Shown here: piece by piece, positions 26,163 through 34,196 of the stretch
Layout of the letters: each line of letters starts with the position of its first letter
How positions within the stretch are numbered: the stretch's first letter is position 1
NCBI GenBank assembly: GCA_963726295.1
Contig: CAVSBW010000008.1
Coordinates: 124,001 to 188,000, forward strand
Length of the DNA stretch: 64,000 nucleotides
Reading direction: 5' to 3'
From: DASSQJ01 sp963726295
GTDB lineage: Bacteria; Actinomycetota; Actinomycetes; Actinomycetales; Dermatophilaceae
Notes under the pieces: generated by a model
Seen by the model: only the letters and a program-made list of their open reading frames with translations
What the model was told of the DNA's origin: nothing
Databases searched by the model: none
Program-made: the position numbers and the translations under genes

Positions 26163-26479
26163 ACCCCTCCGACCAGCACCCGGCCGACGGTCACCCCACC
26201 GAGGACCACGGCGGCGCCGTCGACGACGACCCGCGCTGGCTCGACGACCCCCGCCACGTCACCCGCATCGTCCGCGTGCTCATGGGGCTGTGCGCCCTGG
26301 CCCTCGTGGCCGACTTCTTCTACGCCAAGAGCCCGTTCTTCGACGTGGAGGAGTTCCCCGGCTTCTACGCCGTCTACGGCTTCGTCGTGAGCACCGCACT
26401 CGTGCTCACGGCCAAGCAGCTGCGCAAGCTCGTGGGTCGCCCCGAGGACTACTACGAGCGGCGACACGATGCTGACTAG
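26159..26479 (+). CDS. Small two-helix membrane protein of the Mrp-like operon
   Basis: A 106-residue protein I cannot name. An acidic, histidine-containing N-terminus of about 45 residues (HPTEDHGGAVDDDPRWLDDPRHVTR) is followed by two transmembrane helices (VLMGLCALALVADFFYAK and FYAVYGFVVSTALVLTAKQL) and a short charged end. GTG 26159 overlaps the upstream stop (GTGA), and the gene's end overlaps the next start by 11 nt, so it is an integral part of the operon and presumably an accessory subunit of the complex. Confidence 0.8.
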   Translation: MNPSDQHPADGHPTEDHGGAVDDDPRWLDDPRHVTRIVRVLMGLCALALVADFFYAKSPFFDVEEFPGFYAVYGFVVSTALVLTAKQLRKLVGRPEDYYERRHDAD

Positions 26480-28154
26480 CCCCGCGCTCCTCCTCGTCGT
26501 CGGCGCGGCCGTCGTCGCCCTCCTCGACGGCCGCGCGCGACGCGTCCTCATGGTGACGCTGCCGGTGGTCGCGCTCGTGGTGCTCTGGCTGCTGCCCGAG
26601 GGCACGGGTGTCTCCTACGACGTCCTGGGCCTCCAGCTCACCCCGGTGAGGATCGACGCGTTGTCGCGCCTGTTCGCCACCGGCTTCCTCGTCGCGGGCC
26701 TGCTGACCTCCATCTACGCGCTGCACCTGAACGACCGGCTGCAGCAGTCGGTGATTCTCGCGTACGCGGGCACGGCGGTCGGAGGTGCCCTCGCCGGCGA
26801 CCTGCTGAGCCTCTTCGTCTGGTGGGAGCTCGCCGGCCTCTCCTCCACGTTCCTCATCTGGGCCGGCCGCAGCGAGCGCAGCTACCGGGCCGGGATGCGC
26901 TACCTCGTGGCCCAGCTCGTCTCGGGTCTGCTCATGCTCGCCGGGATCGCGTGGCGGGTGCACGACGGTGGCGGGCTGGAGTTCAGCTACCTCGGCCTGA
27001 ACGGCCCGGGTGAGTGGCTCATCCTCATCGCCATCGGGCTCAAGGTCGCCTTCCCGGTGCTTCACGCCTGGCTGGTCGACACCTATCCCGAGGCCACCGT
27101 GGTGGGCACCGTGGCCCTCTCGCCGTTCACGACGAAGCTCGCCGTCTATGCGCTGGCCCGGGCCTTCGCCGGCACCGAGGGGCTGGTGATCGTCGGGGTG
27201 CTCATGGCGATCTTTCCGATCTTCTACGCGGTCATCGAGAACGACCTGCGCCGCGTGCTCGCCTACAGCATGATCAACCAGCTCGGGTTCATGGTGGCGG
27301 GCGTCGGCATCGGGGGTGAGCTCGGCATCAACGGGGCCGCCGGGCACGCCGTCGCCGACATGATCTTCAAGGGCCTGCTGTTCATGGCCATGGGAGCGGT
27401 GCTGCTGCGCACGGGCACGGCCAAGGGGTCGGACCTCGGGGGCCTCTACAAGTCGATGCCACAGACCACGGTGCTGTGCATCATCGGGGCGGCGTCGATC
27501 TCGGCCGTGCCGTTGTTCTCGGGGTTCGTCACCAAGTCCATCATCATGGAGGCCGTGGCCGAGGAGCACCGCACGGTGGCCTGGCTGCTGCTCCTCTTCG
27601 CGTCGGCCGGTGTCTTCCACCACGCTGGGATCAAGATCCCCTACTTCGCCTTCTTCGCCCACGACCGCGGGTACCGCGTCAAGGAGGCACCGCTCAACAT
27701 GCGGGTGGCGATGGGCCTCGGCGCGACCCTCTGCATCGGCATCGGGGTCCTCCCCCAGCAGTTCTACCGGCTGCTGCCGTACCAGATGGACTACGTGCCG
27801 TACACGAGCTACCACGTCATCAACCAGGTGCAGCTGCTCCTGCTGGCCTCGATGGCCTTCACCTTCCTCATCCGCACCGGCCTCTACCCACCCGAGCTGC
27901 GCTCGGTCAACATCGACGCGGACTGGCTGTACCGCCGCGGGTTCCCCGCCACGGTGCGCGCCGGGTCTCGAGGCCTCGTGGCGGCCCGCACGGCGCTTGC
28001 CGGGCCGCGTCGCCGGGTGACGAACCGGTTCCTGGACGCCACGTCGAGGTGGTTCGCGCCGAACGGGCCGGTCGCCTTCCCGTGGCCGACGCACGTGATG
28101 GTGCTGTGGGTGGCGGCGGTGTTCGCGGTGGTGCTCTTCGTGGCGCTGCTCTAG
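26469..28154 (+). CDS. NuoL/M/N-like antiporter subunit, third copy
   Basis: A 561-residue NuoL/M/N homologue with about 14 core helices plus a C-terminal extension that ends in one more transmembrane helix (VMVLWVAAVFAVVLFVALL) after an amphipathic stretch at about 485-530, reminiscent of the NuoL lateral helix region. Glu120 (FVWWELAGLSS), Lys192 (IGLKVAFPVLHAWL) and Lys223 (TTKLAVYALA) are conserved. It is the last gene of the operon. With two other such subunits, the complex would have three potential proton channels. Confidence 0.9.
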   Translation: MLTSPALLLVVGAAVVALLDGRARRVLMVTLPVVALVVLWLLPEGTGVSYDVLGLQLTPVRIDALSRLFATGFLVAGLLTSIYALHLNDRLQQSVILAYAGTAVGGALAGDLLSLFVWWELAGLSSTFLIWAGRSERSYRAGMRYLVAQLVSGLLMLAGIAWRVHDGGGLEFSYLGLNGPGEWLILIAIGLKVAFPVLHAWLVDTYPEATVVGTVALSPFTTKLAVYALARAFAGTEGLVIVGVLMAIFPIFYAVIENDLRRVLAYSMINQLGFMVAGVGIGGELGINGAAGHAVADMIFKGLLFMAMGAVLLRTGTAKGSDLGGLYKSMPQTTVLCIIGAASISAVPLFSGFVTKSIIMEAVAEEHRTVAWLLLLFASAGVFHHAGIKIPYFAFFAHDRGYRVKEAPLNMRVAMGLGATLCIGIGVLPQQFYRLLPYQMDYVPYTSYHVINQVQLLLLASMAFTFLIRTGLYPPELRSVNIDADWLYRRGFPATVRAGSRGLVAARTALAGPRRRVTNRFLDATSRWFAPNGPVAFPWPTHVMVLWVAAVFAVVLFVALL

Positions 28155-28383
28155 CGACTCCGGGGGCACCGATGCGGGGTTCGGCGCCCGGCTGCCGTAC
28201 CGTGGTGGCATCCGGCCCGCCCAGTTCTGCCTCGGGCCGCACTTTCTTTGATGTCGACGCCACGGGCCGACCCTTCCGGGTCGGACCCCGAGCCGCGGCC
28301 CCAGAGCCCGCCCGGCAGAACATCGCCCGAGTCGCCCGACACCGTCGCCGCTGCGGCTCCTCGCCCTTTGGAGACCACCCACC
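28155..28383 (+). promoter_or_regulatory. Leader region of the DEAD-box helicase gene with hairpin
   Basis: This 229-nt gap holds no gene. A 7-bp hairpin CCGACCC-TTCC-GGGTCGG is at 28267-28284. It lies about 100 nt before the helicase start and could be the end of the Mrp-like operon or part of a structured leader; cold-inducible helicase genes often have long leaders. A purine-rich TTTGGAGA site is about 10 nt before the GTG start. Promoter elements were not identified with confidence. Confidence 0.4.
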
Positions 28384-29832
28384 GTGTCCCATGACACCTT
28401 CAGCACACTCGGCGTGCCCGCCTCCCTCGTCGAGGTCCTCGCGTCCGCTGGGATCACGACGCCCACTCCCATCCAGGCCGCGACGCTGCCCGACTCCCTC
28501 GCCGGCCGCGACGTGCTCGGCCGGGGCCGCACCGGGTCGGGGAAGACGATCGCCTTCGCCCTCCCCCTCGTGACCCGTCTCGCGCAGAGCCGGTCGACGA
28601 CCCGGCCGCGACGGCCCCGAGCCCTCGTCCTGGCGCCGACCCGCGAGCTGGCCACCCAGATCGACGAGGCGATGGCGCCGATGCTGCGCGCTCTCGGCCT
28701 CACCTCGCGCACCGTCTTCGGTGGCGTCGGGCAGGGCCCTCAGGTCAGTGCGCTGCGCCGCGGTGTGGACCTCGTCGTCGCCTGTCCCGGGCGTCTCGAG
28801 GACCTCATCGGCCAGGGGCACGTCAGCCTCGACGCCGTCGAGGTGACCGTCCTCGACGAGGCCGACCACATGGCCGACCTCGGCTTCCTGCCGCAGGTGC
28901 GCCGGCTGCTCGACGCCACCCCGGAGCGGGGGCAGCGGATGCTCTTCTCCGCCACCCTGGACGCCGGCATCGGCGTCATCGCCCGCCGCTACCTGCACTC
29001 ACCGGTGACCCACGAGGCCGACTCGGCGCAGTCGCCGATCGCGTCGATGGAGCACCACGTGCTGCACGTGCGCCACGACACCCACCTGCCAGTGCTGCTC
29101 GACCTCACCGCCGCGCCCGGCCGCACCGTCGTCTTCACGCGCACCAAGCACCGCGCCAAGAAGCTCGCCCGCCAGCTCAACCAGTCCGGGGTCGCCGCCG
29201 TCGAGCTCCACGGCAACCTCAGCCAGGGCGCACGGACCCGCACGATGGAGGCCTTCCACAGCGGTGCCGCCCGCACCCTCGTGGCCACGGACATCGCGGC
29301 GCGCGGCATCCACGTCGACGACGTCGCCCTCGTGATCCACGCCGACCCCCCGGTCGAGCACAAGGCCTACCTCCACCGGTCCGGCCGTACCGCGCGGGCC
29401 GGCGCCTCGGGCACGGTCGTCACGCTGATGACCGACGACCAGGTCCGCGACGTCCGGGACCTCACCCGCCGGGCGGGTGTGCGCGCCACGACGACGCGGG
29501 TCGACTCCTCGCACCCCCTGCTCCGCGACCTCGCCCCCGGTGAGCGGTCGTTCGCCGGTGGCTACGTCGCGGCCGGCCCGACCTCCGGCTCACGTGGCGG
29601 CGGCGGTGGACGGTCCGGTGGACGCCCCGGCGCCCGCACTGGTGCTGACCGCTCAGGTGGCCCTCGCTCCGGCGGCCCTCGCTCCGGTGCCGGCCGGCCG
29701 GCCGGCGCTCGCTCCGGCTCGGCTCGCTCCGCGGGTCGCGCCGGTCGCCCGGGCCGCTCCGGCGGCGGGACCGGGCGTCCCGCGCGCGGTGCCGCGGCCT
29801 TCTCCGAGCAGTCCGGGCGCCGCTCGCGCTGA
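28384..29832 (+). CDS. DEAD-box RNA helicase with RGG-rich tail
   Basis: A 482-residue ATP-dependent RNA helicase of the RhlE/DeaD type. The Q motif is GITTPTPIQAATLP (residues 24-37), Walker A GRTGSGKT (48-55), motif Ia PTRELA, motif II DEAD (158-161), motif III SAT and motif VI HRSGRTARAG. From about residue 397 the tail is low-complexity Gly/Ser/Arg (repeats of SGG and RSG), typical of RNA-binding RGG tails. It helps unfold RNA in ribosome assembly or decay, notably in the cold. GTG 28384 has GGAG 10 nt upstream. Confidence 0.92.
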   Translation: MSHDTFSTLGVPASLVEVLASAGITTPTPIQAATLPDSLAGRDVLGRGRTGSGKTIAFALPLVTRLAQSRSTTRPRRPRALVLAPTRELATQIDEAMAPMLRALGLTSRTVFGGVGQGPQVSALRRGVDLVVACPGRLEDLIGQGHVSLDAVEVTVLDEADHMADLGFLPQVRRLLDATPERGQRMLFSATLDAGIGVIARRYLHSPVTHEADSAQSPIASMEHHVLHVRHDTHLPVLLDLTAAPGRTVVFTRTKHRAKKLARQLNQSGVAAVELHGNLSQGARTRTMEAFHSGAARTLVATDIAARGIHVDDVALVIHADPPVEHKAYLHRSGRTARAGASGTVVTLMTDDQVRDVRDLTRRAGVRATTTRVDSSHPLLRDLAPGERSFAGGYVAAGPTSGSRGGGGGRSGGRPGARTGADRSGGPRSGGPRSGAGRPAGARSGSARSAGRAGRPGRSGGGTGRPARGAAAFSEQSGRRSR

Positions 29833-29840
29833 CCCCACCC

Positions 29841-29876
29841 GACGGCGGCGGTACACCTCGGTGTGCCGCCGTCGTC
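29841..29876. terminator. Bidirectional terminator hairpin
   Basis: A 17-bp stem (two G-U pairs) closes on a CTCG loop: left arm 29841-29857, right arm 29860-29876. It sits between the convergent helicase and nagA stops and should terminate both. There is no long T run, as is usual in GC-rich actinomycetes. Confidence 0.8.
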
Positions 29877-29879
29877 GTG

Positions 29880-30815
29880 CTACCCGGCCCCGGCGAGGTC
29901 CAGGCCGAGCGCACGAGCGGGGGTGAGGGTGGCCGAGCGCACCGCGTCCGCCTCGGGGATCCCGGCGACGTCGACGGCCCACCGGACGCAGCCGGCGAGG
30001 GTCGACGTGCTGCCCGCGATGGCGCCCGTGCCACGGGTGAGGGCGGTGCCGCCCTCGACGACGACCTCGAGCGAGCCGAGCCGGTACGTGCCGTCGCCGA
30101 GACCGGTGGCCGCCATCGCGTCGGAGACCAGCGCCACCTGGTCGGCACCGACGGTGTCGAACACCATCCGCACGACCTCCGGGGTCACGTGCACCCCGTC
30201 GGCGATCAGCTCGACCACCGCCTCACCGCGCCCGGCAGCGGCGAGTGCGGCGGCCACGGGACCGCCCGCCCGGTGGTGCAGCGGGGGCATCGCGTTGAAG
30301 AGGTGGGTGACGAGCGCAGGTGCGCCCTGCAGCCCGGCGACCGCGGCGAGGGCGTCGGCGGTCGTGCTGGCGTCGGCCTCGGTGTGCCCGACGGCCGGCC
30401 GTATGCCGTGGGCCACGAGCGCGCGCACGAGGGTCTCCGCACCCGGACGCTCGGGGGCGAAGGTCAGCTGGCGGATCGCCCCCGGGGCGCCGTGGTCCGC
30501 GGCGACGGTCACGAGCCGCTCCACCAGGGCGGGGTCGGGGTCCTCGAGGGCGGCCGGGTCGTGGGCGCCGCGCCGCCCCTCGGCGAGGAAGGGTCCCTCG
30601 AGGTGGATGCCGGCGAGCGTGCCGTCTGCGACGAGCGGGCTCAGCGTGGCCACCTGCCGCTCCAGAGCCGCCGCAGGGGCGGACACGAGGCTGGCCACGA
30701 GATGGTCCACGCCGGCGGCGCGGTGGTGGGCCGCGGCGCGCCGGCTGTCCTCGTCGTCGAGCCCGTACTCGGCACCGGCGGCGCCGTGGTGGTGGATGTC
30801 GACGAGGCCGTTCAC
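29880..30815 (-). CDS. nagA: N-acetylglucosamine-6-phosphate deacetylase, short form
   Basis: Removes the acetyl group from N-acetylglucosamine-6-phosphate in amino-sugar recycling. The amidohydrolase barrel begins almost at once with the HxH-type motif VDIHHHG. It contains IHLEGPFL (metal Glu), AVGHTEADA, THLFNAMPPLHHR and the catalytic Asp in LVSDAMAATG. GTG 30815 (VNGLVDIHHHG) is the likely start. At 311 residues it is about 70 shorter than usual because the N-terminal beta-sandwich strands that normally precede the barrel are absent. No other nag genes are adjacent. Confidence 0.88.
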   Translation of the reverse strand: MNGLVDIHHHGAAGAEYGLDDEDSRRAAAHHRAAGVDHLVASLVSAPAAALERQVATLSPLVADGTLAGIHLEGPFLAEGRRGAHDPAALEDPDPALVERLVTVAADHGAPGAIRQLTFAPERPGAETLVRALVAHGIRPAVGHTEADASTTADALAAVAGLQGAPALVTHLFNAMPPLHHRAGGPVAAALAAAGRGEAVVELIADGVHVTPEVVRMVFDTVGADQVALVSDAMAATGLGDGTYRLGSLEVVVEGGTALTRGTGAIAGSTSTLAGCVRWAVDVAGIPEADAVRSATLTPARALGLDLAGAG

Positions 30816-30925
30816 GCGTCGCGACGCTACCGGAGGCACCCCGGCGGGCTCCGGGAGGTGTCGTCCGGAGCCCGGTCCGCCCCGGTTCGGCCGGACACAG
30901 GCGCGGCCGCTAGGTTCACGTGACC

Positions 30926-31633
30926 ATGGACCGGCTCGGCGAGGTGTGGCAGCACGTGCTGCCCGTGGACCCCGTGGCCCTCGAGGGGACGCCGGTGCTC
31001 GTCGTCCTCGTCGCCGCGCTCGTCGCCGTGGCGGTTCGCCCGGTGTGGGGTGTGCTGCGGCTCGCGGTCACGCTCGTGCACGAGCTCGGTCACGCAGGCA
31101 CGGGAATGCTCTGCGGGCGCCGCTTCACCGGCTTCGCGCTCCGCGGGGACATGTCCGGGCACGCGGTGACCGTGGGACCGGCCCGCGGAGCCGGTCGGGT
31201 GCTCACGACGTGGGCCGGATACCCGATGCCCGCCGTCGCCGGCGCTGCCGCCGTGTGGCTGGCGGTCCGCGGCTGGGGACCGACGGTGCTCACCGTCGTG
31301 CTGGTGGTGCTGGTGGCGGCGGCGCTGCGGGTGCGGTCGCTGCTCACCGCCGTCGTCGTGGCCGCCGCCGTCCTCGGCACCGGCGCGCTGTGGTGGGTGG
31401 CCTCCGACCTGGTGCAGGCCCAGGTGCTGGTGGGCGCGGGCATCGTCCTCGTCGTCGGCGCCTGGCGTCACCTCGGCGCGGTGGCGTTCGCCCCCGACCG
31501 AGGCACGAGCGACCCTGCCGTGCTGGCCCGGCTCACCCACGTACCGCGCGGCATCTGGGTGCTGTCGTTCACGGTCGTCTGCGCGGCGGCCACCTGGGTC
31601 GTCGCCGAGGTGGTCTGGTCCGCCTGGCGCTGA
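30926..31633 (+). CDS. M50-type membrane metallopeptidase
   Basis: A 235-residue membrane protein with about six hydrophobic segments and the zinc motif HELGH (residues 52-56) in the second one, as in M50/site-2-protease-like proteins. The second part of the active site is likely GYPMPAVAGAAAVW. Substrates of this actinobacterial group are unknown. ATG 30926 is preferred over GTG 30920: TAGGTT at 30911-30916 is a likely -10 box placed right for a leaderless start at the ATG. Confidence 0.78.
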   Translation: MDRLGEVWQHVLPVDPVALEGTPVLVVLVAALVAVAVRPVWGVLRLAVTLVHELGHAGTGMLCGRRFTGFALRGDMSGHAVTVGPARGAGRVLTTWAGYPMPAVAGAAAVWLAVRGWGPTVLTVVLVVLVAAALRVRSLLTAVVVAAAVLGTGALWWVASDLVQAQVLVGAGIVLVVGAWRHLGAVAFAPDRGTSDPAVLARLTHVPRGIWVLSFTVVCAAATWVVAEVVWSAWR

Positions 31634-31651
31634 CCGTGGTCTCGTCGACGG

Positions 31652-32458
31652 TCAGGAGCCGGCGGCCTCGACGTGCGGGCGGCCCTGCCAGAGCGTCCAG
31701 TCCGCGCTGACCTCGCCCGCCGCCCGCTGTAGCAGCGGGAGGTGGACCTCGAGCAGGTGGTCGGTCGAGGTCTCGGCGGCGTGCACCGTCACGTTCATCG
31801 CCGCGCGAACCGCACCGGTCCCGTCGCGCACCGGGACCGCCACCGAGCGCACCCCGAGCGCGAGCTCCTCGTCGGCCAGGGCCCATCCCCGCGCCCTCAC
31901 GGTCGTCAGCTCGTCGCGCAGCGCCTCCGTGTCCCACGTCCGCCGCGGGTCGACCGGTGAGCGGCTCGGCACCGCGAGCACGTGGTCGAGCTGGGCGGGT
32001 GGCAGCCCGGCGAGCAGGACCTTCCCCTGCGACGTCGGCGGTGCGGGGAACCGGGTACCGATCTCGACCCGCAGCGCGATGATCTTCGGCACCGCCACCC
32101 GGGCGACGTAGACGATGTCGGAGCCGTCGAGCTGGGTCATCGACGAGGACTCCCCCGTGCGCGAGACCAGCCACTCCATCCGGGGCCGGGCGACGTCCCA
32201 CAGGCCCAGCGACGACACGTAGGCCGTGCCCAGGGCCAGCACCCGCGCCGTCAGCTCGTAGGCACCGCCGACCTGGCGGACGTAACCGAGCTCCTCGAGG
32301 GTCAGCAACAGCCTCCGGGCGGTCGGGCGCGCGAGGTCGGTGGCGCCGGCGACCTCGCTGAGGCTCCGGCGCGAGTGCGCGGCGTCGAAGCAGCGCACGA
32401 CGTCGAGCCCCCTCGCCAGCGACTCGACGAAGTCGGGCCCGCGACCTCGACCGGCCAC
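31652..32458 (-). CDS. IclR-family transcriptional regulator
   Basis: A 268-residue IclR-type regulator, PcaR/PcaU-like in arrangement. The N-terminal winged helix has SLARGLDVVRCFDAAHSRRSLSEVAGATDLARPTARRLLLTLEELGYV, and the C-terminal IclR effector domain follows from about residue 85 (LGLWDVARPRMEWLVSRTGESSSM). These regulators often activate aromatic-acid catabolism. GTG 32458 is chosen over GTG 32464 because GGGAGG is 6 nt before it. It lies next to the amidohydrolase and probably controls both sides of the divergent promoter at 34.0-34.2 kb. Confidence 0.9.
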   Translation of the reverse strand: MAGRGRGPDFVESLARGLDVVRCFDAAHSRRSLSEVAGATDLARPTARRLLLTLEELGYVRQVGGAYELTARVLALGTAYVSSLGLWDVARPRMEWLVSRTGESSSMTQLDGSDIVYVARVAVPKIIALRVEIGTRFPAPPTSQGKVLLAGLPPAQLDHVLAVPSRSPVDPRRTWDTEALRDELTTVRARGWALADEELALGVRSVAVPVRDGTGAVRAAMNVTVHAAETSTDHLLEVHLPLLQRAAGEVSADWTLWQGRPHVEAAGS

Positions 32459-32523
32459 CGGCACCCTCCCTTCGTCACGTGCTCGTCGGCGGAGCGCACC
32501 CTACGCGGTCACCCTCGTGGACC

Positions 32524-34002
32524 TCAGCCCTCACCGGACCCCGGCTCGCCGAAGATGCTGCCCCGCGCCAGGGTCGTGTCGGTGCGGAAGTCCGTGTACT
32601 GGTACGGGTTGTCCAGCACCTTGTCGTCCTCGCCCGGGAGCTCGGGGTTCATCCCCGCCAGCCAGGCAGCCTCGCCCATCGTCGACCGGAGGTGCTCGAC
32701 GGTCGCGTCGGCACGGCTCCGGAGGTCGTCGAGGTCGACCCCCACGAGCCGTCCGTCGTGCTTGACGACCTTCCCGTCGACGAGGACGGTGTGGACGTCG
32801 CCGCGCTGGGACTGGAACGCCACCTGGCCATAGGGGTTGAGCAGCGGGAACGAGACCGGGGAGTGGTCGTTCCGGATGAGGACGACGTCGGCCCGGGCGC
32901 CCGGGGTGAGGCGCCCGATCTCGTCCGTGCCGAGCGCGCGGGCGCCGCCGCGGGTCGCCCAGTCCACGACGTGCTCCGCCCGCAGGTGCAGGTTCGTCAC
33001 GGTGTCGCCGGTCACGTGCGCCTCGAGGTGCTCGCGGGAGCGGTCGGCCCCGAGGGTGCTGCGCATCGCAGAGAAGAGGTCCGCGCTCCACCAGACGCTC
33101 GTGTCCATCGACAGCGCGACCGGGATGTCGTGGCGGCGCAGCTGCCAGGTGGGCGGGTAGCCCTGGCCGGCGCTCTGCTCTGACTCGGTGGAGACCGACA
33201 CCGACCCGCCCGTCGCGGCGATCCGGTGGTAGGAGTCGGTCGACAGCGTCGCCGCGTGCACGTAGACGGTCGACTCGTCCGCGAACCCGTTGTCGGTCAT
33301 CAGCCGGATGCCGTCGTCGTTCGTCGCGCCCCACACCCCCGCGTGTGTCGTGACCGGCAGCCCGAGCTCGCGGGCCGCCTCGAACGCGGCACGCTCGGGG
33401 AACTCCGGGTCCCCGGTGACGTCGAAGGCGAGCTGCCAGCCGTAGAGGTCACCGCGTCGCCGGTCGAGGAAGGAGCGCAGCGCGGGGTCCGGGGCCCACT
33501 GCCAGGGGCCGGCCTGGATGTTGCCGTAGGCGAGGATGAAGCGTCCCGGGACCGCCGCGAGTGCGTCGACGGCCGCCTCGCCGTGGTCGAGGGTCTGCAG
33601 GTTGTGGGACCAGTCCACGGTGGTGGTCACCCCGGCCTCGAGCGACTCCCAGGCGGAGATGAGGTTGCCGGTGTGGATGTCCTCGGGCCGGAAGTGCTTG
33701 CCGTTCTCGAGGTAGTTCCAGACGAAGTACTGGGTGAGCGTCCAGTCGGCGCCGTACCCACGCATCGCGGTCTGCCACATGTGGCGGTGGGTGTCGACCA
33801 TGCCCGGCATGATGATCCCGCCCCGGGCCTCCACCTCGAGGGCCCCGTCGGGAGCGGTGAGGCCGGCCCCCACCTCGGCGATCCGGTCACCCACGACGAG
33901 CACGTCCGCGTCGGTGAGCACCGTGTGCGCGTCGTCCATCGTCAGGACGGTTCCCCCACGGAACACCACCGGCCGACCGTCGGCCACGTCGTCGAGTGCC
34001 AT
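32524..34002 (-). CDS. Amidohydrolase of the TrzN/AtzA/8-oxoguanine-deaminase-like type
   Basis: A 492-residue metal-dependent hydrolase of the amidohydrolase superfamily, subgroup of cytosine-, guanine- and s-triazine-type deaminases. The zinc motif near the start is MPGMVDTHRHMWQTAM; later metal ligands are in VTTHAG and VYVHAATLS, and Asp in LSMDTSVWW. The start has GGGAG 7 nt upstream. It is transcribed away from the ring-cleavage operon. It could remove an amino or other leaving group from an aromatic or heterocyclic substrate before ring opening. The exact substrate is unknown. Confidence 0.85.
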   Translation of the reverse strand: MALDDVADGRPVVFRGGTVLTMDDAHTVLTDADVLVVGDRIAEVGAGLTAPDGALEVEARGGIIMPGMVDTHRHMWQTAMRGYGADWTLTQYFVWNYLENGKHFRPEDIHTGNLISAWESLEAGVTTTVDWSHNLQTLDHGEAAVDALAAVPGRFILAYGNIQAGPWQWAPDPALRSFLDRRRGDLYGWQLAFDVTGDPEFPERAAFEAARELGLPVTTHAGVWGATNDDGIRLMTDNGFADESTVYVHAATLSTDSYHRIAATGGSVSVSTESEQSAGQGYPPTWQLRRHDIPVALSMDTSVWWSADLFSAMRSTLGADRSREHLEAHVTGDTVTNLHLRAEHVVDWATRGGARALGTDEIGRLTPGARADVVLIRNDHSPVSFPLLNPYGQVAFQSQRGDVHTVLVDGKVVKHDGRLVGVDLDDLRSRADATVEHLRSTMGEAAWLAGMNPELPGEDDKVLDNPYQYTDFRTDTTLARGSIFGEPGSGEG

Positions 34003-34027
34003 CGTCTGCTCCCATCGCCATTGACAG

Positions 34028-34041
34028 CGGACATCCGTCCG
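34028..34041. promoter_or_regulatory. Palindromic operator candidate, copy 1
   Basis: CGGAC-ATCC-GTCCG, a perfect 5-4-5 palindrome, lies 26 nt upstream of the amidohydrolase start. A second copy is at 34161-34174 by the other start. Size and symmetry suit a dimeric regulator such as the nearby IclR protein; binding is inferred. Confidence 0.65.
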
Positions 34042-34092
34042 TTGGGCGGCCACATGCTCCGCCGTTCCCAGCGTGACCCGACGTCCTGATGA

Positions 34093-34123
34093 CTGTCAAG
34101 GTCCTCACCAGTTGCCTTGACAG
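34093..34123. promoter_or_regulatory. 31-bp dyad with two outward TTGACA-like boxes
   Basis: CTGTCAAGG and CCTTGACAG are perfect 9-bp inverted arms separated by 13 nt, centred between the divergent starts. Each arm contains a TTGACA consensus -35 hexamer reading outward, so this could be the back-to-back divergent promoters, an operator, or both. Matching -10 hexamers at 17-nt spacing are weak. Confidence 0.6.
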
Positions 34124-34160
34124 GCACGAAGTGTCGGGGAGAGAGTGAGATCTCGCAGAT

Positions 34161-34174
34161 CGGACGACTGTCCG
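34161..34174. promoter_or_regulatory. Palindromic operator candidate, copy 2
   Basis: CGGAC-GACT-GTCCG, the same half-sites and spacing as copy 1 with a different centre. It lies 22 nt before the CoA-transferase start, just upstream of its AAGGAG ribosome binding site, a position suited to repression or roadblock. Confidence 0.65.
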
Positions 34175-34196
34175 TTTGTACGCGTAAGGAGCGGTC

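Noticed and set aside
29600..29830. Tandem repeats at the end of the helicase gene as a DNA repeat array
   Set aside because: They encode the Gly/Ser/Arg tail of the helicase in frame and vary in unit; no regular spacer, so neither CRISPR nor satellite.
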